A DNA stretch of 64,000 nt from Rhodanobacter denitrificans (GTDB taxonomy: Bacteria; Pseudomonadota; Gammaproteobacteria; Xanthomonadales; Rhodanobacteraceae), in contig NZ_QFWQ01000008.1 of NCBI RefSeq assembly GCF_003335105.1, forward strand, positions 1 through 64,000. Reading direction: 5' to 3'. The notes under the pieces are model-generated. The model was given only the letters and a program-made list of their open reading frames with translations. It ran no database searches and was not told the DNA's origin. A program made the position numbers and the translations under genes. Below, in pieces: positions 26,674 to 36,644 of this stretch. How positions within the stretch are numbered: position 1 is the stretch's first letter; each line of letters begins with the position of its first letter.

Positions 26674-26703
26674 CAAAAACGGCGCCCCGGAGGCCGCCGT
26701 TTT
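26674..26703 (-). terminator. Intrinsic terminator of the S9 peptidase gene
   Basis: On the minus strand a GC stem (CGGCGGCC/GGGCGCCG, one mismatch) is flanked by AAAA and a TTTTTGTTT tract, 17 nt after the peptidase stop. Confidence 0.85.
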
Positions 26704-26720
26704 CATCAACACCAACTCGC

Positions 26721-28850
26721 TCAGTGCGAGGTCGCTTTCGGAGCGTCCTTCGCCGTCCACTGCTTCAGCCACGCGTTCACCGCGTCGTGCCATTGCACGC
26801 TGTTGTGCGGCTTCAGCACCCAGTGGTTCTCGTCGGGGAAATGCAGCAATTGGCTGGGGATGCCACGGCGCTGCAGCGCGGTGAACGCACCCAGGCCCTG
26901 GGTGTCGGGGATGCGGAAATCCTTCGCCGAATGGATCACCATCATCGGCACGCGCCAATCCTTGACGTGGTTGAGCGGGTTGAATTTCTCGTAGTTCTCC
27001 GGGTGCTCGTATTGGGTGCCGCCATTCTCGCGCTCCTCGAACCACAGCTCCTCGGTGTCGTAGTACATGGCGCGGGTGTCGAACACGCCGTCGTGGTCGA
27101 CGAGGCACTTCCACGGCTGGTTCCACACGCCGGCGATCCAGTAGGTCATGTAGCCGCCATAGCTGGCCCCGAGCGCGCAGGCGCGGTCGCCGTCGAGGAA
27201 CTTGTACTTGTCCAGCGCAGCCTTCCAACCCAGCTTCAGGTCTTCCAGCGGCTTGCCGCCCCAGTCGCCGGAGATCGAGTCGGTGAACGCCTGACCGTAG
27301 CCAGTGGAGCCGTGGAAGTTCACCGTCACCACCGCGAAGCCCTGGCCGGCGTAGGTCTGCGGATTCCAGCGGTAGCTCCAGCCGTTGCTCATCGCGCCCT
27401 GCGGGCCGCCATGAATGATGAAGGCGACGGGGTAGGTCTGCCCTGCCTTGTAGTCGACCGGCTTCACCACGTAGCCCTGCACGGTCTCGTTGTTCCAGCC
27501 CTTGAAGGTGAAGAACTCGGCATCGCCCACCTTCGCGTTCTTCAGGTCGGCCGCGTTGAAACGGGTGACCTGCTTCAGGCCGCTGCCGTCGACGGCGGCA
27601 AGATAGACGTCGGCAGGACGCTTCAGGTCGTCGCGGGTCAGCAGCAACTTGCCGGCAGCCAGCGAGAAGCCACCCACCGTGCCCTCGCCGACCACTTGGC
27701 TGACCTTGCCGTTGGCCGCGTCGATCGCGAACAGCGGGTGCTGGCCGTTGTCGTCGGCGGTGGCGTATAGCGTCTTGCCGTCGGCGGAAATCGAGAGGCC
27801 GCCTGGCGAGCGATCCCATTGCGGGTCCACCTCGTGACGGGTACCGCTGGCCAGGTCCAGCGCCATGATCGCGAAACGGTCGGCCTCGAAGCCCGGCGTC
27901 TTCATCGCCAGGTAGTACAGCGTCTTGCCATCCGGCGACGCCACCGGATAGGCGTCCCACGCCTTGTTGTCGGCGGTGAGGTTCTTCGGCGCCGCCGAAC
28001 CATCTACCGGCACGCTGTACACATCGAAGTTGGTCGACCACGGCTCGCTGCGACCGGCGATGCGCGCGTCGAAGTACACGGTCTCGCCATCCGGCGCGAA
28101 GCTGAATTCACCGTCGTCGCCGAACGGCTTGCTCGGAACGTCACCATCGATGCCGCGGCTCAGCAGCTTCGGCTCGCCCGCCAGCTGGCCCTTGCCGTCG
28201 AAGCGGGCCACGAACAGCTGGTTGCGCCGGCCGTCAGCCCAGGTATCCCAATGCCGCACGAACAGCTTGTCGTAGAGCGTGCCGCTCGCCTTGTCCTTCG
28301 CGCGCACGTCGATACGCTGCCGGGTGCACGCCAGCGTGGCGCAATCGGTGAACACCTCGTACGAAAGAAGCACCTGCTTGCCGTCCGGCGACAGCTTGTA
28401 GCCGCCCAGGTCCAGCACCCCATGACTGACCTGCACCGGCGCGGCATGCAGCGCCAGGTTCAGCCCATCCTTGCCACCCAGATCCACCCGCCACAACTGC
28501 GCCACGTCCTTCGCCGGAGCCACGAAATACAGACTGCGCCCATCCGCCGACCAGCGCGCCGAGCCGCCCTTCTCCACCACCTTCACCGGCTGGCCGTTCT
28601 TGGCGAGGTCCAGCACATAGACCGCGCTGACGCCCTTGTTCGCCTCGTAGTCGGTGCTGCGCACGCCGAACGCCGCGTAACGCCCGTCCGGCGACAACTG
28701 CGGGTCGCTGACCCGATCCATCATCACCAGGTCGCGCACATTGAAGGCATGCGGACCAGCCGGCTTGACGAAGGTGGTATCCACGACATTGCCCGCCAGC
28801 GCGGGCGCCGCCACCAACGCGAGCAGCAGCGCGGCAATCAGAGGTTTCAT
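26721..28850 (-). CDS. Exported S9 family peptidase (prolyl oligopeptidase/acylaminoacyl peptidase type)
   Basis: A 709-residue secreted serine peptidase. The signal peptide KPLIAALLLALVAAPALAG is cut near residue 20. A beta-propeller (WD40-like/PD40 repeats such as VSDPQLSPDGRYAAFGVRS and LSISADGKTLYATADDN) spans about residues 30-430. The alpha/beta-hydrolase domain follows, with nucleophile Ser in GASYGGYMTYW, Asp in IHSAKDFRIPD and His in FPDENHWVL. It probably degrades oligopeptides in the periplasm or outside. AAGGAAG precedes the ATG. Monocistronic with its own terminator. Confidence 0.93.
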   Translation of the reverse strand: MKPLIAALLLALVAAPALAGNVVDTTFVKPAGPHAFNVRDLVMMDRVSDPQLSPDGRYAAFGVRSTDYEANKGVSAVYVLDLAKNGQPVKVVEKGGSARWSADGRSLYFVAPAKDVAQLWRVDLGGKDGLNLALHAAPVQVSHGVLDLGGYKLSPDGKQVLLSYEVFTDCATLACTRQRIDVRAKDKASGTLYDKLFVRHWDTWADGRRNQLFVARFDGKGQLAGEPKLLSRGIDGDVPSKPFGDDGEFSFAPDGETVYFDARIAGRSEPWSTNFDVYSVPVDGSAAPKNLTADNKAWDAYPVASPDGKTLYYLAMKTPGFEADRFAIMALDLASGTRHEVDPQWDRSPGGLSISADGKTLYATADDNGQHPLFAIDAANGKVSQVVGEGTVGGFSLAAGKLLLTRDDLKRPADVYLAAVDGSGLKQVTRFNAADLKNAKVGDAEFFTFKGWNNETVQGYVVKPVDYKAGQTYPVAFIIHGGPQGAMSNGWSYRWNPQTYAGQGFAVVTVNFHGSTGYGQAFTDSISGDWGGKPLEDLKLGWKAALDKYKFLDGDRACALGASYGGYMTYWIAGVWNQPWKCLVDHDGVFDTRAMYYDTEELWFEERENGGTQYEHPENYEKFNPLNHVKDWRVPMMVIHSAKDFRIPDTQGLGAFTALQRRGIPSQLLHFPDENHWVLKPHNSVQWHDAVNAWLKQWTAKDAPKATSH

Positions 28851-29049
28851 GGGAACTTCCTTGGGTGGTGAAAGCGGTGACGGTAAAGCGCGAAAGCGGT
28901 CCCAGGCAAGTTTTCTGTTGCTGCCGGGCATGGTCATCAAAGGCGCCCGCGGTCGTGAATCACCTGCTCGATGAAGGGACGCGGCTCCTGCAAGCGGTTG
29001 TGTATCATCGGTGCCTTCGCATCTCGTTGCATATCAGGGGAATGGATTC

Positions 29050-31053
29050 ATGGACAGTCGCGAGTATCGACTCGGCTACCGGGGCGATATCGAAGGCCTG
29101 CGGGCCCTCGCCATTCTTCTGGTGGTGGCCGCGCATGCCGGCGTCCCGTGGCTTGCCGGCGGGTTCGTGGGCGTGGACGTGTTCTTCGTCCTGTCCGGCT
29201 ACCTGATTACCGGCCTGCTGCTGCAGGAAATCGCCAAAACCGGCCGCCTGCAGTTCGCGAACTTCTATGCACGCCGACTCCGTCGGTTGTTGCCTGCCCT
29301 GCTGCTCATGTTGTTGTGCACCTGCTTGTTTGCCTTGGTCGCACTCGCTCCCGGTGAACAAGGCAGCCAGGCCGTGGCGGCGGCGACGGCGTCGGTATGG
29401 TTCAGCAATATCCATTTCGCTTTCGCCAAACTCGACTATTTCAGCCCTGGCGCCGCCAGCAACCTGTTCCTGCACACCTGGTCGCTGGGTGTCGAGGAAC
29501 AGTTCTATCTGGTCTGGCCGGCACTGATGCTGCTGGCCTTCGGCGCGTGGCGCAGCACGGGCAATCATGTGCAGCGGCTGAAAGTGACGATGCTCGCGAT
29601 TGCCGCCATCAGCCTGCTGTGCTGCATCGTGCTGACCCGCACGGCACCGCAGATGGCCTTCTACATGATGCCGTTGCGCGCATGGCAGTTCGCAGCGGGG
29701 GCGATGGCATGGCTGTATTTCAACTCAACGAACGACCTTCAGGGTAACAACCAGGCACGGAGCAATCCGTCTCTCATCGCCCGCGGCGCCGGCTGGCTGG
29801 GCTTGGGCCTGATTGTCGTTGCAGCAGTGTGGTTCGACGCAAACATGGCCTATCCCGGATGGCGCTCGCTACTGCCTACGCTCGGCGCAGCCATGATCGT
29901 TGCCGCCGGCGTGCGCGAACCCGGCAAGGGCATTTCGCGGACCCTGTCGTGGCAGCCCCTGCAAATCGTGGGTCGGGTCTCCTACTCGTGGTATCTCTGG
30001 CATTGGCCCGTGCTGTTGTTGGGCGGTGCGCTCATGGGCACCAGTCCCGCCCGGCAGGCCGGACTGGTTGCCCTGTCCTTTCTGCTTGCCATGGGGTCTT
30101 ACCGCTGGGTGGAATCTCCCATCCGCCATCAGGCGCGGTGGATCGCGCGCCCCGGCGTCGCGGTATTGGCGGCGATGGCGGTCATGCTGGTAGCCAACGT
30201 GCTGTGCATCACCTGGTACAACGCCACAACGACCTGGGCAAACAGCCCTGCCCAGCAACGCTACGCACAGGCTCACGTCGATGCACCCGTCATCTACGCC
30301 ATGCCTTGCGACGACTGGTATCACAGCGATGCCGTTCGCTTCTGTGCGTTCGGGCCAAGCGATGCGAAGCACACGGTAGTGCTGATGGGCGACAGTATCG
30401 GCGCCCAATGGTTTCCAGCCGTGGCCGAGGTATTCAACCGGCCGGACTGGCGTCTCCTGGTCCTGACCAAGTCCTCATGCCCGATGGTGGATGAGCCGAT
30501 GTTCTACCCAAGAATCGGGCGGGACTATGTCGAATGCAGCACCTGGCGCAAGAACGCATCCAGGCAGGTTGCCGGGCTGCGACCGGACATCGTCATCCTG
30601 GGGTCCATTCAAACGAGCAACTTCAGTCAAACCCAATGGGTCGAAGGCACGGCACGGCTGCTGAAAGTCATCAGCGGCTCCGTCGACCACATCTACATCC
30701 TGCGAGGGACGCCGCACCTGCCCTTCGACGGTCCCAACTGCCTCGCTTCAAAGAACTGGCTGCCGTGGTTGCGCTTCCGTCAAGGCACTTGCCAGGCACC
30801 GGCGTTCAGCAAGTCGGACAACGACGTCTACCAATGGCTGCAGGAAGCCGGCAGCCGCTTTGACAATGTCTCCGTGCTCGATCTGAACGGTGCCATCTGC
30901 CCGAACGGAATGTGCCATGCGGAGCAAGATGGCATGGTCGTCTTCCGCGACTCGCAACATATGACGGCAACCTTTACCGGATCTCTGGGCAAGGAACTCG
31001 GCCAGCGGCTCAACATGGGGAGCGCGTCGGACCCATCAGGGCAGGCGCAGTGA
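29050..31053 (+). CDS. OafA/YrhL-type O-acyltransferase with SGNH domain
   Basis: A 667-residue two-domain membrane protein. The first about 370 residues form an acyltransferase-3 domain with roughly ten helices; the signature YRGDIEGLRALAILLVVAAH carries the catalytic His, and GVDVFFVLSGYLITGLLLQE follows. The periplasmic C-terminal half is an SGNH hydrolase-like domain: GDSIG near residue 446 and D-x-x-H (DSQH) near 633. Proteins of this build add acetyl groups to O-antigen, other glycans or peptidoglycan. Its position at the left edge of the pilin/polysaccharide region suggests it modifies those sugars; this is inference. Confidence 0.92.
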   Translation: MDSREYRLGYRGDIEGLRALAILLVVAAHAGVPWLAGGFVGVDVFFVLSGYLITGLLLQEIAKTGRLQFANFYARRLRRLLPALLLMLLCTCLFALVALAPGEQGSQAVAAATASVWFSNIHFAFAKLDYFSPGAASNLFLHTWSLGVEEQFYLVWPALMLLAFGAWRSTGNHVQRLKVTMLAIAAISLLCCIVLTRTAPQMAFYMMPLRAWQFAAGAMAWLYFNSTNDLQGNNQARSNPSLIARGAGWLGLGLIVVAAVWFDANMAYPGWRSLLPTLGAAMIVAAGVREPGKGISRTLSWQPLQIVGRVSYSWYLWHWPVLLLGGALMGTSPARQAGLVALSFLLAMGSYRWVESPIRHQARWIARPGVAVLAAMAVMLVANVLCITWYNATTTWANSPAQQRYAQAHVDAPVIYAMPCDDWYHSDAVRFCAFGPSDAKHTVVLMGDSIGAQWFPAVAEVFNRPDWRLLVLTKSSCPMVDEPMFYPRIGRDYVECSTWRKNASRQVAGLRPDIVILGSIQTSNFSQTQWVEGTARLLKVISGSVDHIYILRGTPHLPFDGPNCLASKNWLPWLRFRQGTCQAPAFSKSDNDVYQWLQEAGSRFDNVSVLDLNGAICPNGMCHAEQDGMVVFRDSQHMTATFTGSLGKELGQRLNMGSASDPSGQAQ

Positions 31054-31214
31054 AATTCCGTATCTGTGCCAAGCGCATGACACGCCGCCCGACAAAAACC
31101 TGCCCAGGCTGCGCCCGGGCATACAGCACCACTTCGTGACCTCCATCGCATTACCGGCAGCCATCCGGCCCTCCACCACCTTTTTGATACCCGGCGACAA
31201 GTTTTTGCGCGCCA

Positions 31215-31232
31215 TTGGTACAAAACGTGCCT
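31215..31232 (+). promoter_or_regulatory. Sigma-54 promoter of the first pilin gene
   Basis: TTGGTACAAAACGTGCCT shows GG (31217-31218) and GC (31229-31230) with exactly 10 nt between them, the invariant -24/-12 layout of RpoN promoters. Type IV pilin genes are classical RpoN/PilR targets. It lies about 30 bp before the ATG and next to a GGGGGAG ribosome site, so the leader is very short. Confidence 0.65.
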
Positions 31233-31262
31233 GTCCCGGTGCACTCACAGGGGGAGTCCACC

Positions 31263-31706
31263 ATGTTGCGCCAGCGCATTTCCGCCGGTTTCACCTTGAT
31301 CGAATTGATGATCGTCGTAGCGATCATCGCGATCCTGGCCGCCATTGCCATTCCGGCGTACCAGGACTACCTCATCCGCGCACAGGTCACCGAAGGCATG
31401 AGCCTGGCGAGCGGCGCCAAGGCTGCAGTGTGGGACTTTGTCTCCAATACGGGCCGATTTCCCTCCAACAACCAATCCGCCGGCATGTCCACGAACAAGT
31501 CGATCACCGGCAGCTACGTATCCAGTGTGGACGTTACGGGGGGAGCCGTGAAGGTGCTCTATCAGGCACCAAAGGCCAACGCCCACATCAGCGGAAACAG
31601 CCTCTACCTGCTGCTATCGCCGACCACCCATGCCGGTAGCATTACGTGGTCCTGTACGGCCAGTACGCTGAATCCGCATTATTTGCCCACCTCCTGCCGT
31701 AAGTAA
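31263..31706 (+). CDS. pilA: Type IV major-type pilin, copy 1
   Basis: A 147-residue type IVa prepilin. The leader MLRQRISAG is cut by PilD after Gly9, giving mature [20 protein letters not shown] with Glu+5 and the N-terminal hydrophobic helix. A C-terminal disulfide loop is predicted between Cys131 and Cys145 (WSC...PTSCRK). It resembles the next gene closely in the N-terminal 50 residues and the C-terminal loop, but the middle differs, so the two pilins have diverged. It is exported and polymerised by PilB/PilC, encoded 17 kb away. Confidence 0.95.
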   Translation: MLRQRISAGFTLIELMIVVAIIAILAAIAIPAYQDYLIRAQVTEGMSLASGAKAAVWDFVSNTGRFPSNNQSAGMSTNKSITGSYVSSVDVTGGAVKVLYQAPKANAHISGNSLYLLLSPTTHAGSITWSCTASTLNPHYLPTSCRK

Positions 31707-31917
31707 GTAAGCGCGGAGCGTAGTCGGCATGACGCAGTAGCACGCCAAGACTGACACTCAACGTCACTTTTGGCCTGGCTGTGACATGCCAGGTCAACAC
31801 GGCATGCGGGTCACATTTTCCAAGTTCGGACGGTATCAGCGGCACTGCTTGCGACCTTCCGTGACGGCGGGCACAATCCAAGCGCCTACGGATGTGAGGG
31901 AATATACCTGCGGCAAA

Positions 31918-31936
31918 CGTGGCATATATGCTGCTT
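31918..31936 (+). promoter_or_regulatory. Sigma-54 promoter of the second pilin gene
   Basis: CGTGGCATATATGCTGCTTG contains TGGCA, GG at 31921-31922, exactly 10 nt, then GC at 31933-31934 in TGCTT: near-consensus -24/-12 boxes. It predicts a leader of about 115 nt. The 354-bp gap between the pilin genes (31707-32060) otherwise shows no gene. The stretch upstream of the promoter, where PilR/NtrC-type activator sites would lie, has a TGTGACATGCCAGGTCA-like partial dyad. Confidence 0.8.
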
Positions 31937-32031
31937 GACTTTGCCGCGAGCTTCCTGGTCGTTCCGGCCATGCAGATGGGGTCCGATCCCGCCTAGGGGG
32001 AATAGGGACTGGGGCTCAGGGGGCATCACAC

Positions 32032-32043
32032 GGTTAGCTAACC
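32032..32043. promoter_or_regulatory. 12-bp perfect palindrome in the pilin leader
   Basis: GGTTAGCTAACC is fully self-complementary and lies 17 nt before the second pilin ATG, overlapping the predicted mRNA leader. It could be an operator or an RNA dimer/hairpin site; function unknown. Confidence 0.4.
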
Positions 32044-32060
32044 AAAACAGAGGAACCACC

Positions 32061-32501
32061 ATGAAGAAGATGCAGAAGGGCTTCACCCTGATCGAACTGA
32101 TGATCGTGGTCGCGATCATTGCTATCCTCGCCGCGATCGCCATCCCGGCCTACCAGGACTATCTGGTTCGCACGCAGGTGTCTGAAGGTGCCGTGTTGAC
32201 CGATGGCGCCAAGACCGCCGTGGCGGAGTTCTACAGCAACACGGGGCGCATGCCTACCAACAATACGTCCGCTGGTTTGGCAACGGCCGCATCGATCAAC
32301 GGCAAGTACGTCAACAACGTTCTCGTGGGTACCACCGGCATCATCACCGCGACGTTTGGCAACCAGGCAAATACCGCGATTACTGCGTCTGGTAAAAACA
32401 CGTTCGTGCTTTCGCCCATCACCCAGACCGGCTCGATCAAGTGGACCTGCAACAGTTCGACGGTCGCACAGAAGTACCTGCCGACTTCGTGCCGCCCGTA
32501 A
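32061..32501 (+). CDS. pilA: Type IV major-type pilin, copy 2
   Basis: A 146-residue type IVa prepilin. Leader MKKMQKG (cut after Gly7), then [20 protein letters not shown], Glu+5 present, and a C-terminal loop between Cys130 and Cys144 ([19 protein letters not shown]). It has an AGAGGAACC ribosome site, a near-consensus RpoN promoter and a strong terminator, and so looks like the more highly expressed of the two pilins. Many Ser/Thr residues in the globular part could carry glycans. The downstream glycosyltransferase-like genes make glycosylation plausible but unproven. Confidence 0.96.
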   Translation: MKKMQKGFTLIELMIVVAIIAILAAIAIPAYQDYLVRTQVSEGAVLTDGAKTAVAEFYSNTGRMPTNNTSAGLATAASINGKYVNNVLVGTTGIITATFGNQANTAITASGKNTFVLSPITQTGSIKWTCNSSTVAQKYLPTSCRP

Positions 32502-32525
32502 TATCCTCGCTGCCATGAATCATCC

Positions 32526-32556
32526 GAAGGGCCGCCTGTGCGGCCCTTCCTTTTTT
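32526..32556 (+). terminator. Intrinsic terminator after the second pilin
   Basis: A perfect 10-bp stem GAAGGGCCGC/GCGGCCCTTC with CTGT loop followed by CTTTTTT. It ends just 12 nt before the next start codon, so the downstream gene depends on readthrough or its own promoter. Confidence 0.93.
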
Positions 32557-32567
32557 CGGAAGGCACG

Positions 32568-34580
32568 ATGCGCCATCATTCCCCAATAATGTTCCTGCTT
32601 CTATTGCTATGCATGGGATTGGTTTGGTCTGGCTATTCTCCCGGCTTGCATGGGAGCTTTCTGTTCGACGATTTTGCCAACCTGCCTGCATTGGGGGCGT
32701 CCGGCCCAATAGACAACTGGCCAGTATTCTGGCGTTACATCACTTCAGGTACTGCCGATCCCACTGGCCGCCCGCTGACACTGCTGACGTTCCTGCTCGA
32801 CGCACACGACTGGCCCGCGGATCCATTTCCGTTCAAGCGCACCAACCTGATCCTGCACCTGGTCAACGGGGTGCTGCTCTACGCCTTGCTGGCACGACTG
32901 GGCCGCCTGCTGGGCCACGATGATCGGCGCAGCCGGACAGCCGCCCTGCTGGGAACCGCAATCTGGCTGCTGCATCCATTGCTGGTCTCTACCACGCTAT
33001 ACATAGTGCAGCGCGAGGCCATGCTGCCTGCCACCTGCACCATCGTCGGCCTGCTGCTCTGGCTGCATGGCCGCCAGCTGTTGACCCAAGGCAGAACCGC
33101 GACAGGCCTGAGCTGGAGCGTGCTGGGCCTGGCAGGGTTCGCCGCGCTGGGGGTGCTGGCCAAGGCCAACGGCGCCCTGCTACCGCTGTTCGCCTTGCTG
33201 ATCGAGATGATCCTGCTCGCGCCACGGCATACCATACCCGACGGCGCACCGCGACAGGCACATCGTTTCGCGCTGTTTGCATTCGGCATCGTTCCAGCCG
33301 TCGCCATCCTCGGTTATCTGTTCCGCACCGGGCTCCTAGGTGTGCTTGACGGCGGCCCGGTGGGCTTTCGCCCCTGGAGTGTCGGCCAGCGCCTGCTTAC
33401 CGAACCGCGCGTGCTGCTGGACTACCTGCAATTGCTGTGGCTGCCGCGTCCGTTCTCCAGCGGACTGTTCAACGACCAGTACGTCGCCTCGACCTCGTGG
33501 CTGCAGCCCGCCACCACCGTGCCCGCCATGCTGGTGGTGTTTGGCCTGATCGGACTGGCCTGCTGGCAGCGCCGTCGACATCCCGCACTGGCGCTGGCAA
33601 TACTGTTCTACTTCGCCGGCCAGCTGCTGGAATCCACCTCGATCCCGCTGGAGCTCTATTTCGAGCACCGCAACTACCTGCCCGCCTTGCTGATGTTCTG
33701 GCCGCTGGGCCTGTGGCTGGCCGATGCGCGCAAGCTGCGCCTGTTCAAGTACGCCCTGATGCTGGCTCTGCCGCTGGGCCTGGCCTGGATGACCCACGCC
33801 CGCGCCGAGCTGTGGGGCAACGTGCACAGCCAGGCCCTGCTGTGGGCCAGGATCAATCCCGATTCGGCGCGTGCCCAGACCAATGCCGCGCAGATCGAGA
33901 TGCAGGCCGGGCAGTCGCAAGCAGCCATCCGGCGCCTGGAAAAACTGATCGCGCACCAGCCGGACCAAGTGCAGCTCACCTTCAATCTGATCGGCGCGCA
34001 CTGCATGACCGGCGGCATCACGGCCGCCGACCTCGCCGCTGCGCAAGTTGCCATGCAGGGCACGCCGAATACCGGCACCCTGTTCGCCAACTGGTTCGAG
34101 CGCATGCTGCCCGTGGCGATTTCCGGAGAATGCCCCGGGTTGACCGCGCAAGGCCTGCAGGAGTTGATCGACACCGGTTTGAAGAATCCGAAACTGTCTG
34201 CTGCCGGGCCTCAGCAGGACCTGACCTACCTGCGCGGCAGGATCGCCCTCGCCCGGAAGCAACCGGATGCGGCCCTGGCCGATTTCACCCGTGCACTCGA
34301 CCTGCAGGTGCGCCCCGGCATGGCCCTGCAGGCCGCAGCAACCCTGGGTGCAGCCGGCTATCCGTCACACGGTCTGCGCCTGCTCGACCGCTACGAGAGA
34401 GTCAGCGGGGAGGCTATGAAGCCCGGCTTCGGCATGCCGTGGCTGCACGCCTGGGTGCTTGAGCGGCAGCACTACTGGCCGCATGAGCTGGATCACCTGC
34501 GCCGCCAGCTCACGCTCGACGCCATGGCTGGCTCCGGGAATACTTCCAGCCATACCTCCCAACCGGGCGCCCCAGATTGA
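32568..34580 (+). CDS. Large membrane protein with C-terminal TPR region, putative GT-C glycosyltransferase (copy 1)
   Basis: A 670-residue polytopic protein. About ten or more transmembrane helices occupy residues 5-410, with an early periplasmic loop containing SFLFDDFANL, an Asp-Asp pair placed like the catalytic acid motif of GT-C enzymes. The FEHRNYLPALLMFWPLGLWL segment follows. The C-terminal about 240 residues are soluble and TPR-like (DSARAQTNAAQIEMQAGQSQ). Architecture resembles TMTC-type and pilin-associated transferases. The position right after the pilins suggests pilin or glycan modification, which is inference. Stop and next start overlap (TGATG). Confidence 0.72.
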   Translation: MRHHSPIMFLLLLLCMGLVWSGYSPGLHGSFLFDDFANLPALGASGPIDNWPVFWRYITSGTADPTGRPLTLLTFLLDAHDWPADPFPFKRTNLILHLVNGVLLYALLARLGRLLGHDDRRSRTAALLGTAIWLLHPLLVSTTLYIVQREAMLPATCTIVGLLLWLHGRQLLTQGRTATGLSWSVLGLAGFAALGVLAKANGALLPLFALLIEMILLAPRHTIPDGAPRQAHRFALFAFGIVPAVAILGYLFRTGLLGVLDGGPVGFRPWSVGQRLLTEPRVLLDYLQLLWLPRPFSSGLFNDQYVASTSWLQPATTVPAMLVVFGLIGLACWQRRRHPALALAILFYFAGQLLESTSIPLELYFEHRNYLPALLMFWPLGLWLADARKLRLFKYALMLALPLGLAWMTHARAELWGNVHSQALLWARINPDSARAQTNAAQIEMQAGQSQAAIRRLEKLIAHQPDQVQLTFNLIGAHCMTGGITAADLAAAQVAMQGTPNTGTLFANWFERMLPVAISGECPGLTAQGLQELIDTGLKNPKLSAAGPQQDLTYLRGRIALARKQPDAALADFTRALDLQVRPGMALQAAATLGAAGYPSHGLRLLDRYERVSGEAMKPGFGMPWLHAWVLERQHYWPHELDHLRRQLTLDAMAGSGNTSSHTSQPGAPD

Positions 34581-36580
34581 TGGACTTTCTTCGCCGCTCG
34601 CCGTGGCGCCTCCTGGCGCTGCTTGCCGCCTTCGCCATCACCCTGGCCGTCTACTGGCCGGGGTTGTCCGGCGGGTTCCTGTTCGACGATTACCCCAACA
34701 TCGTCGACAACAAGGGGGTACAGCCCCACGATGCCACGCTCCCCTCGCTGGTCGGCGCCGCGCTTTCCTCACCGGCCAGCGATTTCAAGCGCCCGCTGGC
34801 TTCGCTGAGCTTCGCCGCCAACTACCTCGCGACCGGGCTCGATCCGTACTGGATGAAGCTGGTCAACCTGCTGCTCCATCTGATGAATGGCTGGCTGGTG
34901 TATCTGCTCTCGCTGGCGCTGCTGCGGTCCGATCCCGCCGGCGGGCATAGGCGCGCTTCCCTCGTTGCCGCACTGATCGCCGCCGGCTGGATGCTGCTGC
35001 CGATCAACCTCACCGCCGTGCTGTACGTGGTGCAGCGCATGGAAAGCATGGCCAACCTGTTCGTGCTGACAGGGTTGCTCGGCTACGTGGCCGGCCGACG
35101 CCGCATGCTCGCCCACCATACGGGGCCTGCAGACAGGGCGGGATGGGGGGGCCTCGTCCTGTGCGCGGCCAGCATCGTGGTGCCGACGGCCCTTGGCATC
35201 CTCGCCAAGGAAACCGCGGTGATGCTTCCCCTGTATGCGCTCCTGGTCGAATGGGCGCTGTTCCGTTTCGGCAGGTCGGTGCAGGCACTGCACGACGCAG
35301 CACGGTCGCCGCGTGCCGACCTGCGCGTGATCGGCCTGTTCCTGCTGGTGCTCGTCCTGCCCATGGTCGCGGGGCTGGCCTGGTTGCTGCCGGGCCTGCT
35401 GAGGCCGGAAGTCTGGGCCACGCGCGACTTCACCATGGGTACCCGCCTGCTCAGCGAGGCACGGATCGTCCTCGACTACATCGCATGGACCCTGCTGCCC
35501 ACGCCGAGCTCACTGTCGTTCTATCACGACGACTTCCGGGTCTCGTCCGGGCTGCTGGCGCCCTGGAGCACGCTGGCCAGCATCGTCCTGCTCAGCGCGC
35601 TGGTCGCGCTGGCGCTGTGGCTGCGTCGGCGCAAGCCGCTGGCGGCGCTCGGCATCGCACTCTTCCTTGGTTGCCAGTTGCTCACCGCCACCATCCTGCC
35701 GCTGGAGCTGATCTACGAGCACCGCAACTATTTCGCGAGCTTCGGCCTGCTGCTGGCGATCGTGCCGCTGCTTGCAGTACCACGAGCCTCCCTGCTGCCG
35801 TTGCCGCGATATGCATTGCTGGCCGGATTGATGCTCTGCTGGACCACCCTGACGGCACTCACCGCCTCGGCGTGGAGCAGCCCGCTCAGCCTGGCGGAAG
35901 ACCTCGCCGCGCGCGCGCCGCAGTCGCCGCGCGCCCAGTACGAACTGGGCCGCACCTACATTATCTACTCGCACTACGACCCGGCCTCGCCGTTCACCCG
36001 GCTGGCCTACGTGCCGCTGGAAAAAGCGGCCGCACTGCCGAACTCCTCGATCCTTCCGGAGCAGGCGCTGATTTTCATGAATGCGCGCATGAATTTGCCG
36101 GCCAAGGACGCATGGTGGGAGAGCATGATCGCCAAGCTCAAGGTTCGTAAACCTGGCGTGCAGGACGAAAGCTCGCTGGGGGCGTTGACACAATGTGCCC
36201 ACGAGGGACGCTGTGACTTGCCCAGACGACGCATGGTCGAGGCCTTTCTTGCAGCACTGACGCATCCGCACCCCAGTGCCCGGCTGTTGGCCACCTATGG
36301 TGATTATGCGTGGAACGTACTGGACGACAGGCAACTCGGTTTGGACATGACTCGCGATGCCATACATGCTGCTCCGCGTGAACCAGCCTACCGCGTCACG
36401 CAAATTCGCATGCAACTCGCGCTCGGCAACATCTCCGATGCAATGGCCGAGTACCAGAAGCTGGCCGCAATGAACATCGGCGGCAGTTTGGACGCGGATC
36501 TAGTCGTCCTGCGCAAATCCATCGACAGCATGCAGGCGCTGCATACTTGCCACCCCTCCGGGGCGGGTTGCCCCCACTGA
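34580..36580 (+). CDS. Large membrane protein, putative GT-C glycosyltransferase (copy 2)
   Basis: A 666-residue paralogue of the preceding gene product. It shares the early-loop motif [14 protein letters not shown], the [17 protein letters not shown] segment (YIVQREAMLPATCTIVG in copy 1), [17 protein letters not shown], and the [18 protein letters not shown] region. About ten or more helices are followed by a soluble TPR-like tail ([16 protein letters not shown]). The tandem pair probably arose by duplication. Both may be glycosyl- or oligosaccharyl-transferases acting in the periplasm; substrates unknown. Confidence 0.72.
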   Translation: MDFLRRSPWRLLALLAAFAITLAVYWPGLSGGFLFDDYPNIVDNKGVQPHDATLPSLVGAALSSPASDFKRPLASLSFAANYLATGLDPYWMKLVNLLLHLMNGWLVYLLSLALLRSDPAGGHRRASLVAALIAAGWMLLPINLTAVLYVVQRMESMANLFVLTGLLGYVAGRRRMLAHHTGPADRAGWGGLVLCAASIVVPTALGILAKETAVMLPLYALLVEWALFRFGRSVQALHDAARSPRADLRVIGLFLLVLVLPMVAGLAWLLPGLLRPEVWATRDFTMGTRLLSEARIVLDYIAWTLLPTPSSLSFYHDDFRVSSGLLAPWSTLASIVLLSALVALALWLRRRKPLAALGIALFLGCQLLTATILPLELIYEHRNYFASFGLLLAIVPLLAVPRASLLPLPRYALLAGLMLCWTTLTALTASAWSSPLSLAEDLAARAPQSPRAQYELGRTYIIYSHYDPASPFTRLAYVPLEKAAALPNSSILPEQALIFMNARMNLPAKDAWWESMIAKLKVRKPGVQDESSLGALTQCAHEGRCDLPRRRMVEAFLAALTHPHPSARLLATYGDYAWNVLDDRQLGLDMTRDAIHAAPREPAYRVTQIRMQLALGNISDAMAEYQKLAAMNIGGSLDADLVVLRKSIDSMQALHTCHPSGAGCPH

Positions 36581-36644
36581 ACACACGCGATTGCCTGCGC
36601 GATACCATCATCAAGCAGCTCAGCCCGACAGGATCCCATACCCC

